From positions 1,064,001 through 1,128,000 of the forward strand of contig NC_009415.2 of the NCBI RefSeq assembly GCF_000002875.2: DNA of 64,000 nt. Reading direction: 5' to 3'. The notes below the pieces were generated by a model. The model saw only the letters and a list, made by a program, of their open reading frames with translations. It did not search any database and was not told where the DNA came from. Below, one piece after another: positions 41,665 through 51,406 of the stretch. Positions within the stretch are counted from its first letter, which is position 1. Every line of letters begins with the position of its first letter. The position numbers and the translations under genes were made by a program. Origin of the DNA: Leishmania infantum JPCM5 (lineage: Eukaryota > Euglenozoa > Kinetoplastea > Trypanosomatida > Trypanosomatidae).

Positions 41665-42693
41665 TTACTTACGAGAGCGGCTCTTGAGGCGTTCCAGGTA
41701 GCTTTCAAGGTTCTTCTGCACCTCAGGGCTCTGCACAAATTGCGTGAAAAACTCTGTATCGTAGTTGCGCTCTTCGTCCGAAGCAAGCATCTGCAAGTAC
41801 TCGCGTCGCATCATATCACGGGCCATCCACCGAGACTGCTGCGGCACGCTGAGAAAGCGTTCCGCCTGCTGGTAGGCCGCTTCGATTGTGCTTTCTTCAT
41901 CGGCGGCCACCTCATCAATGAGCCCGAGGTTTCGCGCATCGTCGGCCACGGGTGTCTCGCCCAGCTGCAGCATCCGCTCCGCCTGGCGCGAGCCCAGCAG
42001 GTAGGCATAGGCTGGCATCACCCACGGCGGGGCGACGAGTCCTAGTTTCGTCTCGTTAAGACCGATGCGGTAGAGCCGGTTGTTGTTCGTGTTGTCCTTC
42101 GGCCCGCGAGCCATCACACGGTAGTCGCAGCCCATCGCGATGATACAGCCCCCCGCCGGTGAGTTGCCGGTAATGGCCGCGATGATTGGCTTGGGGAAAG
42201 AGTTGAAGATGAGCCACATCTCCTGGAAGCTCTGCCAGAAGACCGCGATGCGATCCGGCTTCGGGTTATGCACCTCGACGAGGTCCAGTCCAGCCGAGAA
42301 GACTGTCGGAATCGCAGAGGAGATGATCACAGCCTTCGTCTCCTCGTTGCTTCCAAGCCACAGCATCCACTGGTTCAGCTCCTGGAAGAGCTCCAGGCTC
42401 ATCGAGTTCACCGGGGCACGGGCCAGCTGCACGTTTGTGATGCCCTTCTCATTTGTGTTGATTCTCACAAACTTGGGCACCTCTGTCGGCTTCTTCGGGG
42501 GCTCGAACTCTGGCTGCGCGTCGTCGCTGCGCTTCGATCCCGCAGGAGCGGCATTTGTGTCTTGATGCCGGCCCTGCGGCACACCAGGCGGTGGCTGCGA
42601 CTGGAAGCGGTACTGCGTGAGCTGAAACAGCCCCGGCTTGACGCCAAGAGTGCGGGCGCCACGGGTGAGAGTGGACGATATGACACGGCGCAT
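41665..42693 (-). CDS. ECI1: 3,2-trans-enoyl-CoA isomerase, mitochondrial
   Basis: This enzyme moves the double bond of 3-enoyl-CoAs to the 2-trans position, so that unsaturated fatty acids can enter beta-oxidation. The 342-residue product starts MRRVISSTLTRGARTLGVKP, an Arg-rich mitochondrial presequence, followed by a Pro-rich linker. The crotonase fold starts near residue 80. The family signatures are clear: PVNSMSLE, VFSAGLDL (oxyanion loop), PAGGCIIAMGCDYR and IGLNETKLGLVAPPW, where Glu214 is the expected catalytic acid. The order and spacing match mammalian ECI1, as does the ending YLERLKSR. An Asn-rich insertion of about eight residues precedes the catalytic segment. The frame extends to 42807 from a GTG, but a good splice acceptor at 42802..42803 makes 42693 the likely start. 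Confidence 0.95.
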   Translation of the reverse strand: MRRVISSTLTRGARTLGVKPGLFQLTQYRFQSQPPPGVPQGRHQDTNAAPAGSKRSDDAQPEFEPPKKPTEVPKFVRINTNEKGITNVQLARAPVNSMSLELFQELNQWMLWLGSNEETKAVIISSAIPTVFSAGLDLVEVHNPKPDRIAVFWQSFQEMWLIFNSFPKPIIAAITGNSPAGGCIIAMGCDYRVMARGPKDNTNNNRLYRIGLNETKLGLVAPPWVMPAYAYLLGSRQAERMLQLGETPVADDARNLGLIDEVAADEESTIEAAYQQAERFLSVPQQSRWMARDMMRREYLQMLASDEERNYDTEFFTQFVQSPEVQKNLESYLERLKSRSRK

Positions 42694-43133
42694 GATCGCG
42701 GAAGTGCTGCGACGACAGCAAACAACAAGGCGGTGCGACAAGAATGTGGGATATGGTGGGTCTTCGTTGGAGGCCTGGCGGACGCGGCGGCGAAGAGACG
42801 ACTGCACAGAAGGGGGAAAGGTGCGACAAGAGGTTCAGGAGCAAGCGGAGAGCAAGAATGGATAATGCACATGTGCGCACGTTGTAGTAGAGCCCGCGAG
42901 CAGTTTGGTGTTCCGAGCGTCGTTCGATGAGACACCGCGCGTGCCGAAAGCCAACCGCGCAACAGCGTCGGACCCGCGTCGGAGCCACGTCTTATTGAGC
43001 CGCATCCTTCTCTTCCGGCAGGGTTTCGCCCGTGCAGGCTTAATCGGTATCCACAGCGTCTCCACCATAACATCAGAGACGCATCTTTTCCGATGAGAGC
43101 GCACCCCATGCAATATGTACGCATCATGGAAAA
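42694..43133. other. Spacer between isomerase and M1-like peptidase
   Basis: 440 bases holding the 5' UTR and splice signals of the isomerase and the end of the peptidase 3' region. No gene seen. Confidence 0.6.
42802..42821 (-). promoter_or_regulatory. Candidate trans-splice acceptor and polypyrimidine tract for ECI1
   Basis: On the minus strand a C/T-rich tract (42808..42821) is followed by the first AG at 42802..42803. It would give a 5' UTR of about 108 bases. It also excludes an initiation site at 42807. Confidence 0.45.
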
Positions 43134-44999
43134 TCACAACGCGCTCTCCACGGTGCGCAGAAACTGCTCCGTGCTTAGGTACGGCGGAGAGGCGACGTCA
43201 GCGCGGATGCACCGCAGCACCTGAATTCCGCCGCTCTCCTCGACTGCGATGGCTGGAACAACGACGTGCACGTGCATGAGCTGTCGCAGGCACGCGGCAA
43301 AGTGGTCAAACCCGTGAGCGGCGACCAGCCGCTTAACAGCGCGGAATGCGTGCTGGTACGAGGTGCCTGTGAACTCGCGGCCTTTCTCAGAGGCCCGAAT
43401 GGCGCTCTTCGGCAGCGTAGCAGTCGAGGAGCAGGGCGACGAGCTCTCCGGCTTTGTGCTGCCGCTGCTGTCTGCCTTGTACGTGCGCATGGGCTTGCCC
43501 AGTAGCGTGTCGCCGAGGCACTGCTCGATCACCTGGCAGATGCCCTCCTTCACGGCAAACGGCAGTCCCACGGCGTTTCCTACCCAGTGGTGTGCCAGCT
43601 CGTGCACAATGAGCTCTGTCTGTTCCACCTCGGCGGTACGGTCCGCACTTCCTCCACCAGCGGCAGCAGTTTTCTTTCCTGGCTGGTAGATGGCCTCGTT
43701 AAGAATAATCGAGCAGTGGTGCTCCATACCAGAGATATACGGCATTGTTGGACCAAGAAGGACGTCCAGGTGCTCGCACTGAAGGAGCGGTAGCGGGCAC
43801 TGAAAGAGCTGCTGGAGCGCTGTGACAGCCTCGATGGTGAGGCGTAAGACGCGCTCGAGGGTTGCCGTAGCGATTCGCGCTTGTCGTCGCGCCAGTACAC
43901 GGACGGGGACGAGTGTGTAGGACAGGTTACTGGTGTGGCTGGCGCCGCTCGCGATGTCACCGGCAAACTTCGGGATGTCCACGCCTCCCTCTACCACCTC
44001 CAGCCCATCGCCAGTTGCGGATGTGCTCTCCGGCTTAGCAAGGCCTGGGAAGCACGCAAACGAGAAGACGTACGCGGGTAGCGGGCCGCACGGCGAAAAG
44101 CTCACCTGCACCGCCTGCTGCGCCGCCAGTTCCTTGCGGCCGCGCTCCTCGCCGTTCGTCAAGATGGTGCGAAAGCTACTAGGCACCTGGATACTCTTGA
44201 GCTGCCAGTCGAGGCGGTACTGCGGGTCGTCGGGGGCCGGAAACGCGCACCGGGCGAAGCGCACCTCAAAATGTGTGAGTAGGGGTACATCCTCGGTGCC
44301 GGGATTGCTACCGATCCCGCAGGCGGCGTAGATGCCGCCACAGTCAAAAGACTGAACTCTGCCAACAAACTGAGTTGTCAGATCCACTTCAGAGAACGGG
44401 GGTAAGCTGCCGGCGCCTTCAAATAGGATCAGCTTAGATCCCCAGTCCACTGCGGCGGGTGCGCGCGAGTCGTCAGACGTCTGCGCATCGTGTTCCACAA
44501 CAGCCGCGCCGCCCCCTTTCCGAACCTTGGAGCTTCCCTTCCTTTTCGCAGCTCCACCGCTGAAGCTGCTGTCCGCTGATGCCGCACCAGCATCCTCCTG
44601 CTCGACGGACACAACCTTGAGCACTGCCGCGGCCGCTTCAGTAGAGGCCGAGACGCACCTCACCTGGTAGGACTGGACATCGAGCACCTTGGCGTCCTTG
44701 TATATACCGCCAGCCGTGGTGAGTGCGTGAAGGTGCAGGGCGTTTTTCTCGGCTATCACGCGACGGTGCCGCAGGAAGTCGTCGTACTCGGAGTTGCCTT
44801 CAGAGGAAAAAGTAGCACAAGAGCTAGCAGCTCCCGCGGCGCTGTCTGCTGTGTCCCGATACGGCTCGCGTCGGTAGCGGATGACGGACGTGCCGTGGTA
44901 GGCGGAGCCAGCTCGAATCGCCGCGCCGCTGCTGGGGCGGCTGAAGACGAGCTGCAGAGTGCACTGGATAGGGTTCCATATGCACGTTGATGGATCCAT
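43134..44999 (-). CDS. M1-family (clan MA) metallopeptidase homologue with atypical zinc site
   Basis: A 621-residue protein from an ATG at 44999. The N-terminal part (about 30-320) resembles the beta-rich substrate-facing domain of M1 aminopeptidases, with insertions rich in Ser, Gly and Ala (about 140-185). The catalytic part shows YISGMEHHCSIILNEA (GMEHH at 424-428), in the place of the exopeptidase motif GAMEN. HELAHHWVGNAVG follows, with zinc ligands His466 and His470. The expected third ligand lies in FAVKEGICQ at Glu485, only 14 residues after HELAH; the family norm is 18. The C-terminal helical domain is short (about 130 residues), and there is no signal peptide. Either the zinc site has been remodelled by a four-residue deletion or the protein is a non-peptidase member, as TAF2 is. 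The family assignment is good; activity is uncertain. Confidence 0.85.
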   Translation of the reverse strand: MDPSTCIWNPIQCTLQLVFSRPSSGAAIRAGSAYHGTSVIRYRREPYRDTADSAAGAASSCATFSSEGNSEYDDFLRHRRVIAEKNALHLHALTTAGGIYKDAKVLDVQSYQVRCVSASTEAAAAVLKVVSVEQEDAGAASADSSFSGGAAKRKGSSKVRKGGGAAVVEHDAQTSDDSRAPAAVDWGSKLILFEGAGSLPPFSEVDLTTQFVGRVQSFDCGGIYAACGIGSNPGTEDVPLLTHFEVRFARCAFPAPDDPQYRLDWQLKSIQVPSSFRTILTNGEERGRKELAAQQAVQVSFSPCGPLPAYVFSFACFPGLAKPESTSATGDGLEVVEGGVDIPKFAGDIASGASHTSNLSYTLVPVRVLARRQARIATATLERVLRLTIEAVTALQQLFQCPLPLLQCEHLDVLLGPTMPYISGMEHHCSIILNEAIYQPGKKTAAAGGGSADRTAEVEQTELIVHELAHHWVGNAVGLPFAVKEGICQVIEQCLGDTLLGKPMRTYKADSSGSTKPESSSPCSSTATLPKSAIRASEKGREFTGTSYQHAFRAVKRLVAAHGFDHFAACLRQLMHVHVVVPAIAVEESGGIQVLRCIRADVASPPYLSTEQFLRTVESAL

Positions 45000-45471
45000 G
45001 TGGACGCAAAAACAGCCCAGCAGCGCCGCTCCGCGATATCCTTCCTCTCACCTCGGCAGCGGAGACGACGGAGAGGTGCGTGGGTGGGGAGGCATGCAGG
45101 GGGAAGCGAGAGCACGAAACGTGACAAGAGAAGATCCGGAGCCCAGACTAGCAGCGCGTCCTTCTGTCCATCGAACAGCAAACAGCTGATGATTAGCATA
45201 TATCCGTATCCTACTTCGGTGCCAGAGTCATGTGTGGTGTGCACGACACCCTTTTCGTACCCTGCATGGACGCCCCAAAACCAGCTGGCGGTAGTGGACA
45301 GTGAATTTCATCTGATGTAGCATCAACCAATTGCAAACTTCTTGTATAATTTCCTTAGCATGAGAAGTGGTGGTGGTGGCCATCGAATAAGAGCGAGTTA
45401 GCACGAGTTACTTGACGAAAAACGACGACGCATCTGGCCCGTTTACCTTTTTGCCTCGCGGCCACGCACTC
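45000..45471. other. Spacer between M1-like gene and family A copy
   Basis: Probably the 5' UTR and splice region of the M1-like gene. Candidate purine-rich tracts on the plus strand at about 45060..45150. No gene seen. Confidence 0.5.
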
Positions 45472-46169
45472 CACTGCACACCGAGCACGTCGACAGATAT
45501 GCACGTATACACGCCATCACAGCGCAGACGCCTCCGCTGCACCACGGCGGCATCTTGGCCCTCTAGGGCGAGACGGCTGCCGCCGAAGCGGGGACATGCG
45601 TCTCACGGTCTCTTCTTGTCCTTCCTCGCGCCTCCCTCGCACGCGTGCTGCGCCACCGGCACCAGACCGACCTGGGTGCACTGCGCGCCTGGACCCAACG
45701 CGGGCAGCGTCCAGGGCCCTGCTCAAGGGCGGAGGCACCGGCGTCCGCCGTGCGCGTAGTAGAGGGGTGGTGGTGGCCCAGGTGCATGCCGCACGGGCTC
45801 ACGGAATCAGTTGGCCAGCCGCAGGCCAGGGCCCCCTGGAGGCCCTGTGCTCCGCCTGTGCGCCCTCCCTCGCGCCCTCCGTCGCCTCAAGCAGCGGCAT
45901 GCCATAGTACGGTGTGGAGACTCGCCACATGGGTGCCCGGACGACCCGATGCTGCCATTCGGGGTGCTCGCGTCATGCCCCCCCCCCCCCGGGCATCTGT
46001 GCCTCAGCAGCCCACACGGCCGGGTGGGGGACGTTCCGCATGCTCCGCGCACATGCACACGGCGGCTCGCTCGCATGCGTCTCTTCGCGCCTCTGCATGC
46101 TTTCTTCGGATGCGAGGCGCCGTGCCGGCGGTGCTTGACAGCGCGTGCGCACAAAGAGCTCAGAGCCTG
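45472..46169 (-). mobile_element. Family A repeat, copy 2 (shortest; in the FES1 3' UTR)
   Basis: 698 bases nearly identical to the matching parts of the copies at 13804 and 48801. It shares its left (transcript 3') edge with the 48801 copy and stops at 46169, about 480 bases earlier than that copy's shared tail. Its C run is 13 long. It ends 77 bases from the stop codon of the Hsp70 exchange factor gene, so it almost certainly lies in that gene's 3' UTR. Confidence 0.65.
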
Positions 46170-46246
46170 CTGTTGAAGCCTCTGCCTCAGCAGACGAAAA
46201 AGAGAAGAATGCTGACGGCATGTGGTGGGTCGTGCTAGTGTCCTGC

Positions 46247-47635
46247 TCAGCTGATCCGCTCGAGTGCATCCAGGAAGTGCAGGCGGTCGTCCTGCGCCTC
46301 CCCGTCGCCCTCGACGCGCTGCACTTGTGTCCGCCACTCTTTAAGTCGATGGGGCATGAGGGCGTGGACGGCTTCCTTGATCGCCTTTGGGCTCTTTTCC
46401 ACCAGCGCTGCGAGGGCATGCGCTGCAGCCTTTTGGACTGTCTCACCGCTGTTACCCGACTCCGCGTGCAGGCATGTGAGCTGTATAATCTCCTCACTGG
46501 ATACGCCGGTGGAGGCCAGGTAGGCAACAAAGAAGAGCGCCCGCGCGGTTACTTTGCGGGTCGTGCCAAGCAGCGGGGCATAGATGTCGTCCACTTCCTG
46601 ATCAGATGCTGTGTCGGAGGCGATGTTAGTGACAATCACGGGCGTGCGTCCACCCTCTGCTGTGCATTCCAAAATCGAATCTGGCAGCGTTCGTGTGAGT
46701 CTCAGCACATCCACAATAACAGCCAAACCGCTGGTCTGGAAAAACACAACGGTGTTCGGTGAGGAATCGCGGCATAGACAGCTGCACGCATGCAGCAAGG
46801 CGCCGAGAAGGCGCATCAGAGACGCGGCTCCTGCAGCAGCATTTGCAGCCTCGGCGCCGTCGCCCTGTGCGCCGATCGCGTGGCCGTCACTCCCGAGGTG
46901 CAGTAGATCTTGAACCGCTGCGATGCACTCACCCATGAAGGGGAGAATGATGTCCTCCCAGTGAGCGGCTCCGTACGCGGCTTGCACCGGTTCGTTCAGC
47001 TGCGCTGAGTGGGCAATGATCATGGCAAATTCTGTGAAGAGCGGTACTGCTGACGAAGGGATGCCATCGTGAGTAGCAGTCTGTACCTCTCTATCCCCTC
47101 TGCCGGTGCTGTCGGCGGCCTCCACGCTGGCGGAAGGGTCTCGGCTTCCAGTCGCAAGGAGAGGGTGCGCAGCGCGTTCACAACGCATCACGTCAAGAAG
47201 GCGCTGCGGCCCTTGCATGAGTGCAAACTCCGCAGCCCAGTTGACATCCTCGACCATGTCAGCCAATTCCTCCAATGCTTCCAGCCGCTCTTCCTGCACC
47301 AAGGGCCCCGGCTTCCCTTCTGTGGTTAGGTTCTCCATGTTGAAAAGAAGCTGTTTGACCCGCTTCTCCGGTGACTCGACCGAGGCAAGGGCGCTGCGAA
47401 GCCACTCGTAGTCGGCGGCGCGTCTCGCCTGCGCCTGAGCAGCTGCAGCGGGGGCGGCAGTCAGTGCTGTAGCACATACAGCAGCGCTCGTGCTGGACTG
47501 CTCAGCCGTTTCTCGAGATCCTTCGGTGTGATTCGGGGCGGATGGGCACTCATTGGCCGCGGACCTGGCGCCACCGTCCTGCAGCTGAGCGCAGAGATTC
47601 AGCAACGCCGCGTTGATGCCGGAGTCCGACGACAT
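46247..47635 (-). CDS. FES1: Fes1/HspBP1-type Hsp70 nucleotide exchange factor
   Basis: Cytosolic armadillo-type proteins of this family open the nucleotide-binding domain of Hsp70 and release ADP. The 462-residue product starts MSSDSGINAALLNLCAQL, like the short helical N-terminus of Fes1. A Gly/Ala-rich linker follows. The diagnostic segment then appears near residues 135-165 (ALEELADMVEDVNWAAEFAL, then MQGPQRLLDVM). Later helices keep the armadillo pattern: HSAQLNEPVQAAYG, a Leu/Ala-rich helix pair, KVTARALFFVAYLA, and VQKAAAHALAALVEKSPKAI. Insertions make it longer than human HspBP1 (about 360 residues). No signal peptide or membrane segment is seen. The frame extends to 47653 by GTG only; a candidate acceptor AG lies at 47814..47815. 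Family A repeats lie on both sides of the gene. The assignment is firm at family level. Confidence 0.88.
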   Translation of the reverse strand: MSSDSGINAALLNLCAQLQDGGARSAANECPSAPNHTEGSRETAEQSSTSAAVCATALTAAPAAAAQAQARRAADYEWLRSALASVESPEKRVKQLLFNMENLTTEGKPGPLVQEERLEALEELADMVEDVNWAAEFALMQGPQRLLDVMRCERAAHPLLATGSRDPSASVEAADSTGRGDREVQTATHDGIPSSAVPLFTEFAMIIAHSAQLNEPVQAAYGAAHWEDIILPFMGECIAAVQDLLHLGSDGHAIGAQGDGAEAANAAAGAASLMRLLGALLHACSCLCRDSSPNTVVFFQTSGLAVIVDVLRLTRTLPDSILECTAEGGRTPVIVTNIASDTASDQEVDDIYAPLLGTTRKVTARALFFVAYLASTGVSSEEIIQLTCLHAESGNSGETVQKAAAHALAALVEKSPKAIKEAVHALMPHRLKEWRTQVQRVEGDGEAQDDRLHFLDALERIS

Positions 47636-48800
47636 GGCGGAAGGTGTGAGCACGTGTGCGGGTGCAAAGCTGGAATGGGCTCGGGCCCACGCAACAGGTT
47701 GGAAGCCAAGGCCGTTCTTGCGTCACGTGAGCCGTCGTCGGCGGGAGAGTGAGCGATTGGAAAGGGGCAGTGTAGGTGGGGCGCAGAGAAGACAGAAACG
47801 AGTACACGGCACGCTTGCGGAAGGGGAAGGAAAGACGGCGCAGCGCCGACGCCATTAGGCCCCTCCTCGCAGCTGTTGCAACCTAAGTTGGCACGCAGCC
47901 TGAAGAGTCGTGTTTCGCATTCCAGGCCGTCCTTGCCAGCGGCTTCACTTGCTGCGCCGTAGTAAGCATGGCCCACGATCGTTTCGGCCGCCACCACTCC
48001 TCTCCTTGTGACGATCCTAATCACTTCCACGCATCCTGGCTCGTGTCTCTACCTCTCTCTCTCGTTACGGAGAAACGCACCATCGAGCATCAACATCCAA
48101 TAAAAGAAGCCTGCAGAGATCGCTGGAGAGAGAAGAGGTGTACACACGAAAAGCGCCCACGGAAAGGCCACCGAAGAAACAAAACGAAACAACATACACA
48201 CACACACACACACTTACACACAAGGCACAGCTAGCCTGAAGACGCGATCGATGACGCCATCACCATATGAACGATAGAAATACAAGCGAAACAGGGCCTA
48301 GGACACAAGTTGGGGCAAGACACCGGTCCTTGAGTCCCCCCGTTCCGACAGGACACCCGGGGGCCGGTGAAGACATTACAGAGATGCTGTAGAAGTGTAA
48401 CAAGAACGCCACCTGCACCCATGAAACCTCACCAGAATGATGTCTGCTGGTGAATGCGTGCGTATGCGTCTCCGTTCAGACTGCCCATTGAAACGAAAGC
48501 GTGCACACAGACCCACACGGACCATGGCAACCCTAGGCTTTTCGGGAGGGGGGGTTACGACGAAACCCATCAACAAAGTACGCCCCAGTTGTCTGAAAAG
48601 GTCGCGACGCATCCGCCCTTTCCACACACATCCTTTCGCATCCACGGTGCCACCATGTTTGTGTTCATCACTTCCATCACCTCCGCGACTTCCCGGCTAG
48701 GTTTTTGAGGGAGCACATCCGGTCGCTATCCAGAAAGACACTTCCGCAGCAAGCCCACACGGCGACGCCACCGAGAGAGATTCTTTCGTTCGACGCACCG
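47636..48800. other. Spacer upstream of FES1
   Basis: Purine-rich plus-strand tract at 47820..47836 with a candidate acceptor at 47814..47815. An AC run lies near 48194..48213. No gene seen. Confidence 0.5.
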
Positions 48801-49650
48801 CACTGCACACCGAGCAGATCGACAGATATGCACGCATACACGCCATCACAACGCAGACGCCTCCGCTGCACCACGGCGGCATCTTGGCCCTCTAGGGCGA
48901 GACGGCTGCCGCCGAAGCGGGGACATGCGTCTCACGGTCTCTTCTTGTCCTTCCTCGCGCCTCCCTCGCACGCGTGCTGCGCCACCGGCACCAGACCGAC
49001 CTGGGTGCACTGCGCGCCTGGACCCAACGCGGGCAGCGTCCAGGGCCCTGCTCAAGGGCGGAGGCACCGGCGTCCGCCGTGCGCGTAGTAGAGGGGTGGT
49101 GGTGGCCCCGGTGCATGCCGCACGGGCTCACGGAATCAGTTGGGCAGCCGCAGGCCAGGGCCCCCTGGAGGCCCTGTGCTCCGCCTGTGTGCCCTCCCTC
49201 GCGCCCTCCGTCGCCTCAAGCAGCGGCATGCCATAGTACGGTGTGGAGACTCGCCACATGGGTGCCCGGACGACCCGATGCTGCCATTCGGGGTGCTCGC
49301 GTCATGCCCCCCCCCCCGGGCATCTGTGCCTCAGCAGCCCACACGGCCGGGTGGGGGACGTTCCGCATGCTCCGCGCACATGCACACGGCGGCTCGCTCG
49401 CATGCGTCTCTTCGCGCCTCTGCATGCTTTCTTCGGATGCGAGGCGCCGTGCCGGCGGTGCTTGACAGCGCGTGCGCACAAAGAGCTCAGAGCCTGTCTT
49501 CCTGGGAGGGGGGCACAGGGGGCAGTCGTGGGCACCCGACGGGGAAAGCCGATTCAGCGCGAGTGAGATGTGTGTAATCAGGTCACTGCGTGCAAGGCCA
49601 TAGCGTGCAACGAGGGGCTCGTTGAGCGTTGAGCGATCCGCCAATCTCGC
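48801..49650 (-). mobile_element. Family A repeat, copy 3 (complete tail)
   Basis: About 850 bases shared with copy 1 (to 14617) and copy 2 (to 46169), nearly identical over the common part. Its C run is 10 long and is flanked by ATG and GGGCAT, a short palindrome. Beyond 49650, going upstream on the minus strand, the sequence continues into decayed retroposon coding remains (next entry). This copy is therefore the least truncated of the three. Confidence 0.65.
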
Positions 49651-50464
49651 TTAGCACACTGGATACAACGCGGCGTCGGAGGCGCTCGCAGGATGCGCAG
49701 ACGGCAGTGATAGTGGAGAGGAGGCGCGGCAATGCTAGCGGTGCAGTGGAGAGAGCACCGCCTGCACTCCATCGTGTACTTGCCAGTCACCCGCTGTTGC
49801 AACAATCCCAAGTATGGGCCGGAGCCCGTGCAGAGGTGGGCAATCATGGCCTCCTCTGTCGTCTCGCAGTATCAGCAACATCGCTCTTCTGGTGTGGGAC
49901 GGATGCCGCCATGGAACCATTGTCTCAGCATATCGCGCTGTGCAGCGCTGCTGCAGGGGATGCTGGCCCGGCGTCTGAGACCAGAGTGACCAGACTCGTG
50001 ATTTGCGCAGTTGGCGGTGGCGCCTCTGGCCATTGCCGATCTCAAAATTTTGACCACTTCGCCCTTGTGGATAAAGTCATAATGACCGCACACACCCACA
50101 CACACTGAAATGAGAGGCACACTCAACAGGCCGGTAGCGCTAGCACGCGTGCCCAGAGACGCCGGGAAATGCCATCTTCCACCGCTGCAGGCTCCGTTTT
50201 GAGCGCCAGCATGGCGGAAAACGAGTCCGCAGCAGCCGCACTTGCTTCTTTGTCTTGATCAATCGAGTTGCCCTCGCAGACAGTCCAGCTCCAGCTCCAG
50301 CTCCCCTGCTTCACGCTCAGCGCCGTAGGTGCACAAGCAAAGCCGCCACAGGCTCTTGTCGTTGCACCCAGGAGAATATGATTATTATTCAGCGTCTCGG
50401 TCGCCCCTGACTTGCTGTCTGTTGGTCCTGCACCGTCTGTCCACAGCGGGTACCAGAACTCCAC
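49578..50464 (-). pseudogene. Decayed non-LTR retroposon coding region (RNase H and Cys finger)
   Basis: Two degenerate segments on the minus strand resemble the end of an ingi/L1Tc-type polyprotein. The first (50123..50464) opens with WYPLWTDGAGPTDSKSGA, like the start of a retroposon RNase H domain (WTDGS...KSGAG), and continues to a helix with EPAAVEDGISRRLWA. The second (49578..49847) reads HLCTGSGPYLGLLQQRVTG followed by ECRRC, like the link and Cys-rich finger that follow RNase H in these elements. The two are in different frames, so frameshifts separate them. No reverse transcriptase domain was found upstream. The order RNase H, finger, family A tail fits a DIRE-type relic. Recognition is by eye on short motifs, hence moderate confidence. 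Confidence 0.5.
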
Positions 50465-50857
50465 AAAGAATGGGAAGTCGCTGCGTGCATGCTGCTAGTT
50501 TTTCTTTTCGTCTCCCGCACCGTCCGCCCGCAGCCCAGCCGAAGTGGCTGAGCGGAAAAACGTGGCGCCGTGTACGCGTCCTTCTACCACAGGGCACACA
50601 TAGAGACACGTCACCGGCGTTCACGGATGAAGCCGTGAGCGGCAGTCGTCGCAGCCGGAGCGATACACACATCAAGAGAAAAGGGAAGAGCGAATGGGCC
50701 CATTGGCCCGTCAGCGACCACGAGTCCGGCGGCTGCCCGCTGCGTGCGAGGCACTACAGATCATCGCCAGCTCGGGTACGCATGCCGTGCTTGTCGATCA
50801 CGCAGCGAGGCTGACGATAGTCCCCGCCCATGATAGCCTGAGTTTCGCTGATTCACA
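50465..50857. other. Probable ARF 3' UTR
   Basis: 393 bases between the ARF stop codon and the retroposon relic. I could not extend the relic into it. Confidence 0.5.
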
Positions 50858-51406
50858 TTATTGCATGGTCGCAGAGATGTTGTTGGACAGCCAGTCGAGA
50901 CCTTCGTAGAGGCCTTGCGCCGTCGTGGCGCAGCACCCCTGTATGTACCACCGGCGATTGCGGACGTTGTACAGGCCAAGCTTCTCCGTAATCTGCGTCG
51001 TTGTCAGCGCGTTCGGCAGATCTTGCTTGTTGGCGAACACGAGCAGCACTGCATTACGCAGCTCCTCCTCGGCCAAGATCTTGTCCAGCTCTTCCTTCGC
51101 CAGCATCATGCGCTCCGGATCGTTGCTGTCCACAACGAAGATGACGCCGTTGGAGCCCTGGTAGTAGTAATGCCAGAGCGAGCGCAGCTTCTGCTGACCG
51201 CCTACATCCCACATGGTGAACTTCAAGTTCTTATACTCCACCGTCTCAACGTTGAAGCCGATGGTCGGCGTCGTTGTCACAACCTCGCCCAACTTCAGCT
51301 TGTAGATGATGGTGGTCTTGCCGGCTGCGTCTAGACCGACCATGACAATCCGCACCTCCTTCTTGCCCATAAGGGAGCTGAAGGCGGAGGCCAGCCACTG
51401 TCCCAT
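50858..51406 (-). CDS. ARF1: ADP-ribosylation factor (ARF1-type small GTPase)
   Basis: ARF GTPases recruit coat proteins and lipid-modifying enzymes to Golgi and endosomal membranes. The 182-residue product is full length and very close to human ARF1. It starts [17 protein letters not shown]: a Gly2 myristoylation site and an amphipathic helix. GLDAAGKT (24-31) is the P-loop, [12 protein letters not shown] is switch I and interswitch, [13 protein letters not shown] is switch II with the catalytic Gln, NKQDLPNA gives guanine specificity, and [15 protein letters not shown] is the G5 and final helix. Switch II reads GQQKLRS where human ARF1 has GQDKIRP, a small change. The frame extends to 51418 by TTG only; the Gly after the ATG at 51406 fixes the start. 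True ARF is favoured over ARF-like by the near-identity around the interswitch. Confidence 0.95.
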   Translation of the reverse strand: MGQWLASAFSSLMGKKEVRIVMVGLDAAGKTTIIYKLKLGEVVTTTPTIGFNVETVEYKNLKFTMWDVGGQQKLRSLWHYYYQGSNGVIFVVDSNDPERMMLAKEELDKILAEEELRNAVLLVFANKQDLPNALTTTQITEKLGLYNVRNRRWYIQGCCATTAQGLYEGLDWLSNNISATMQ

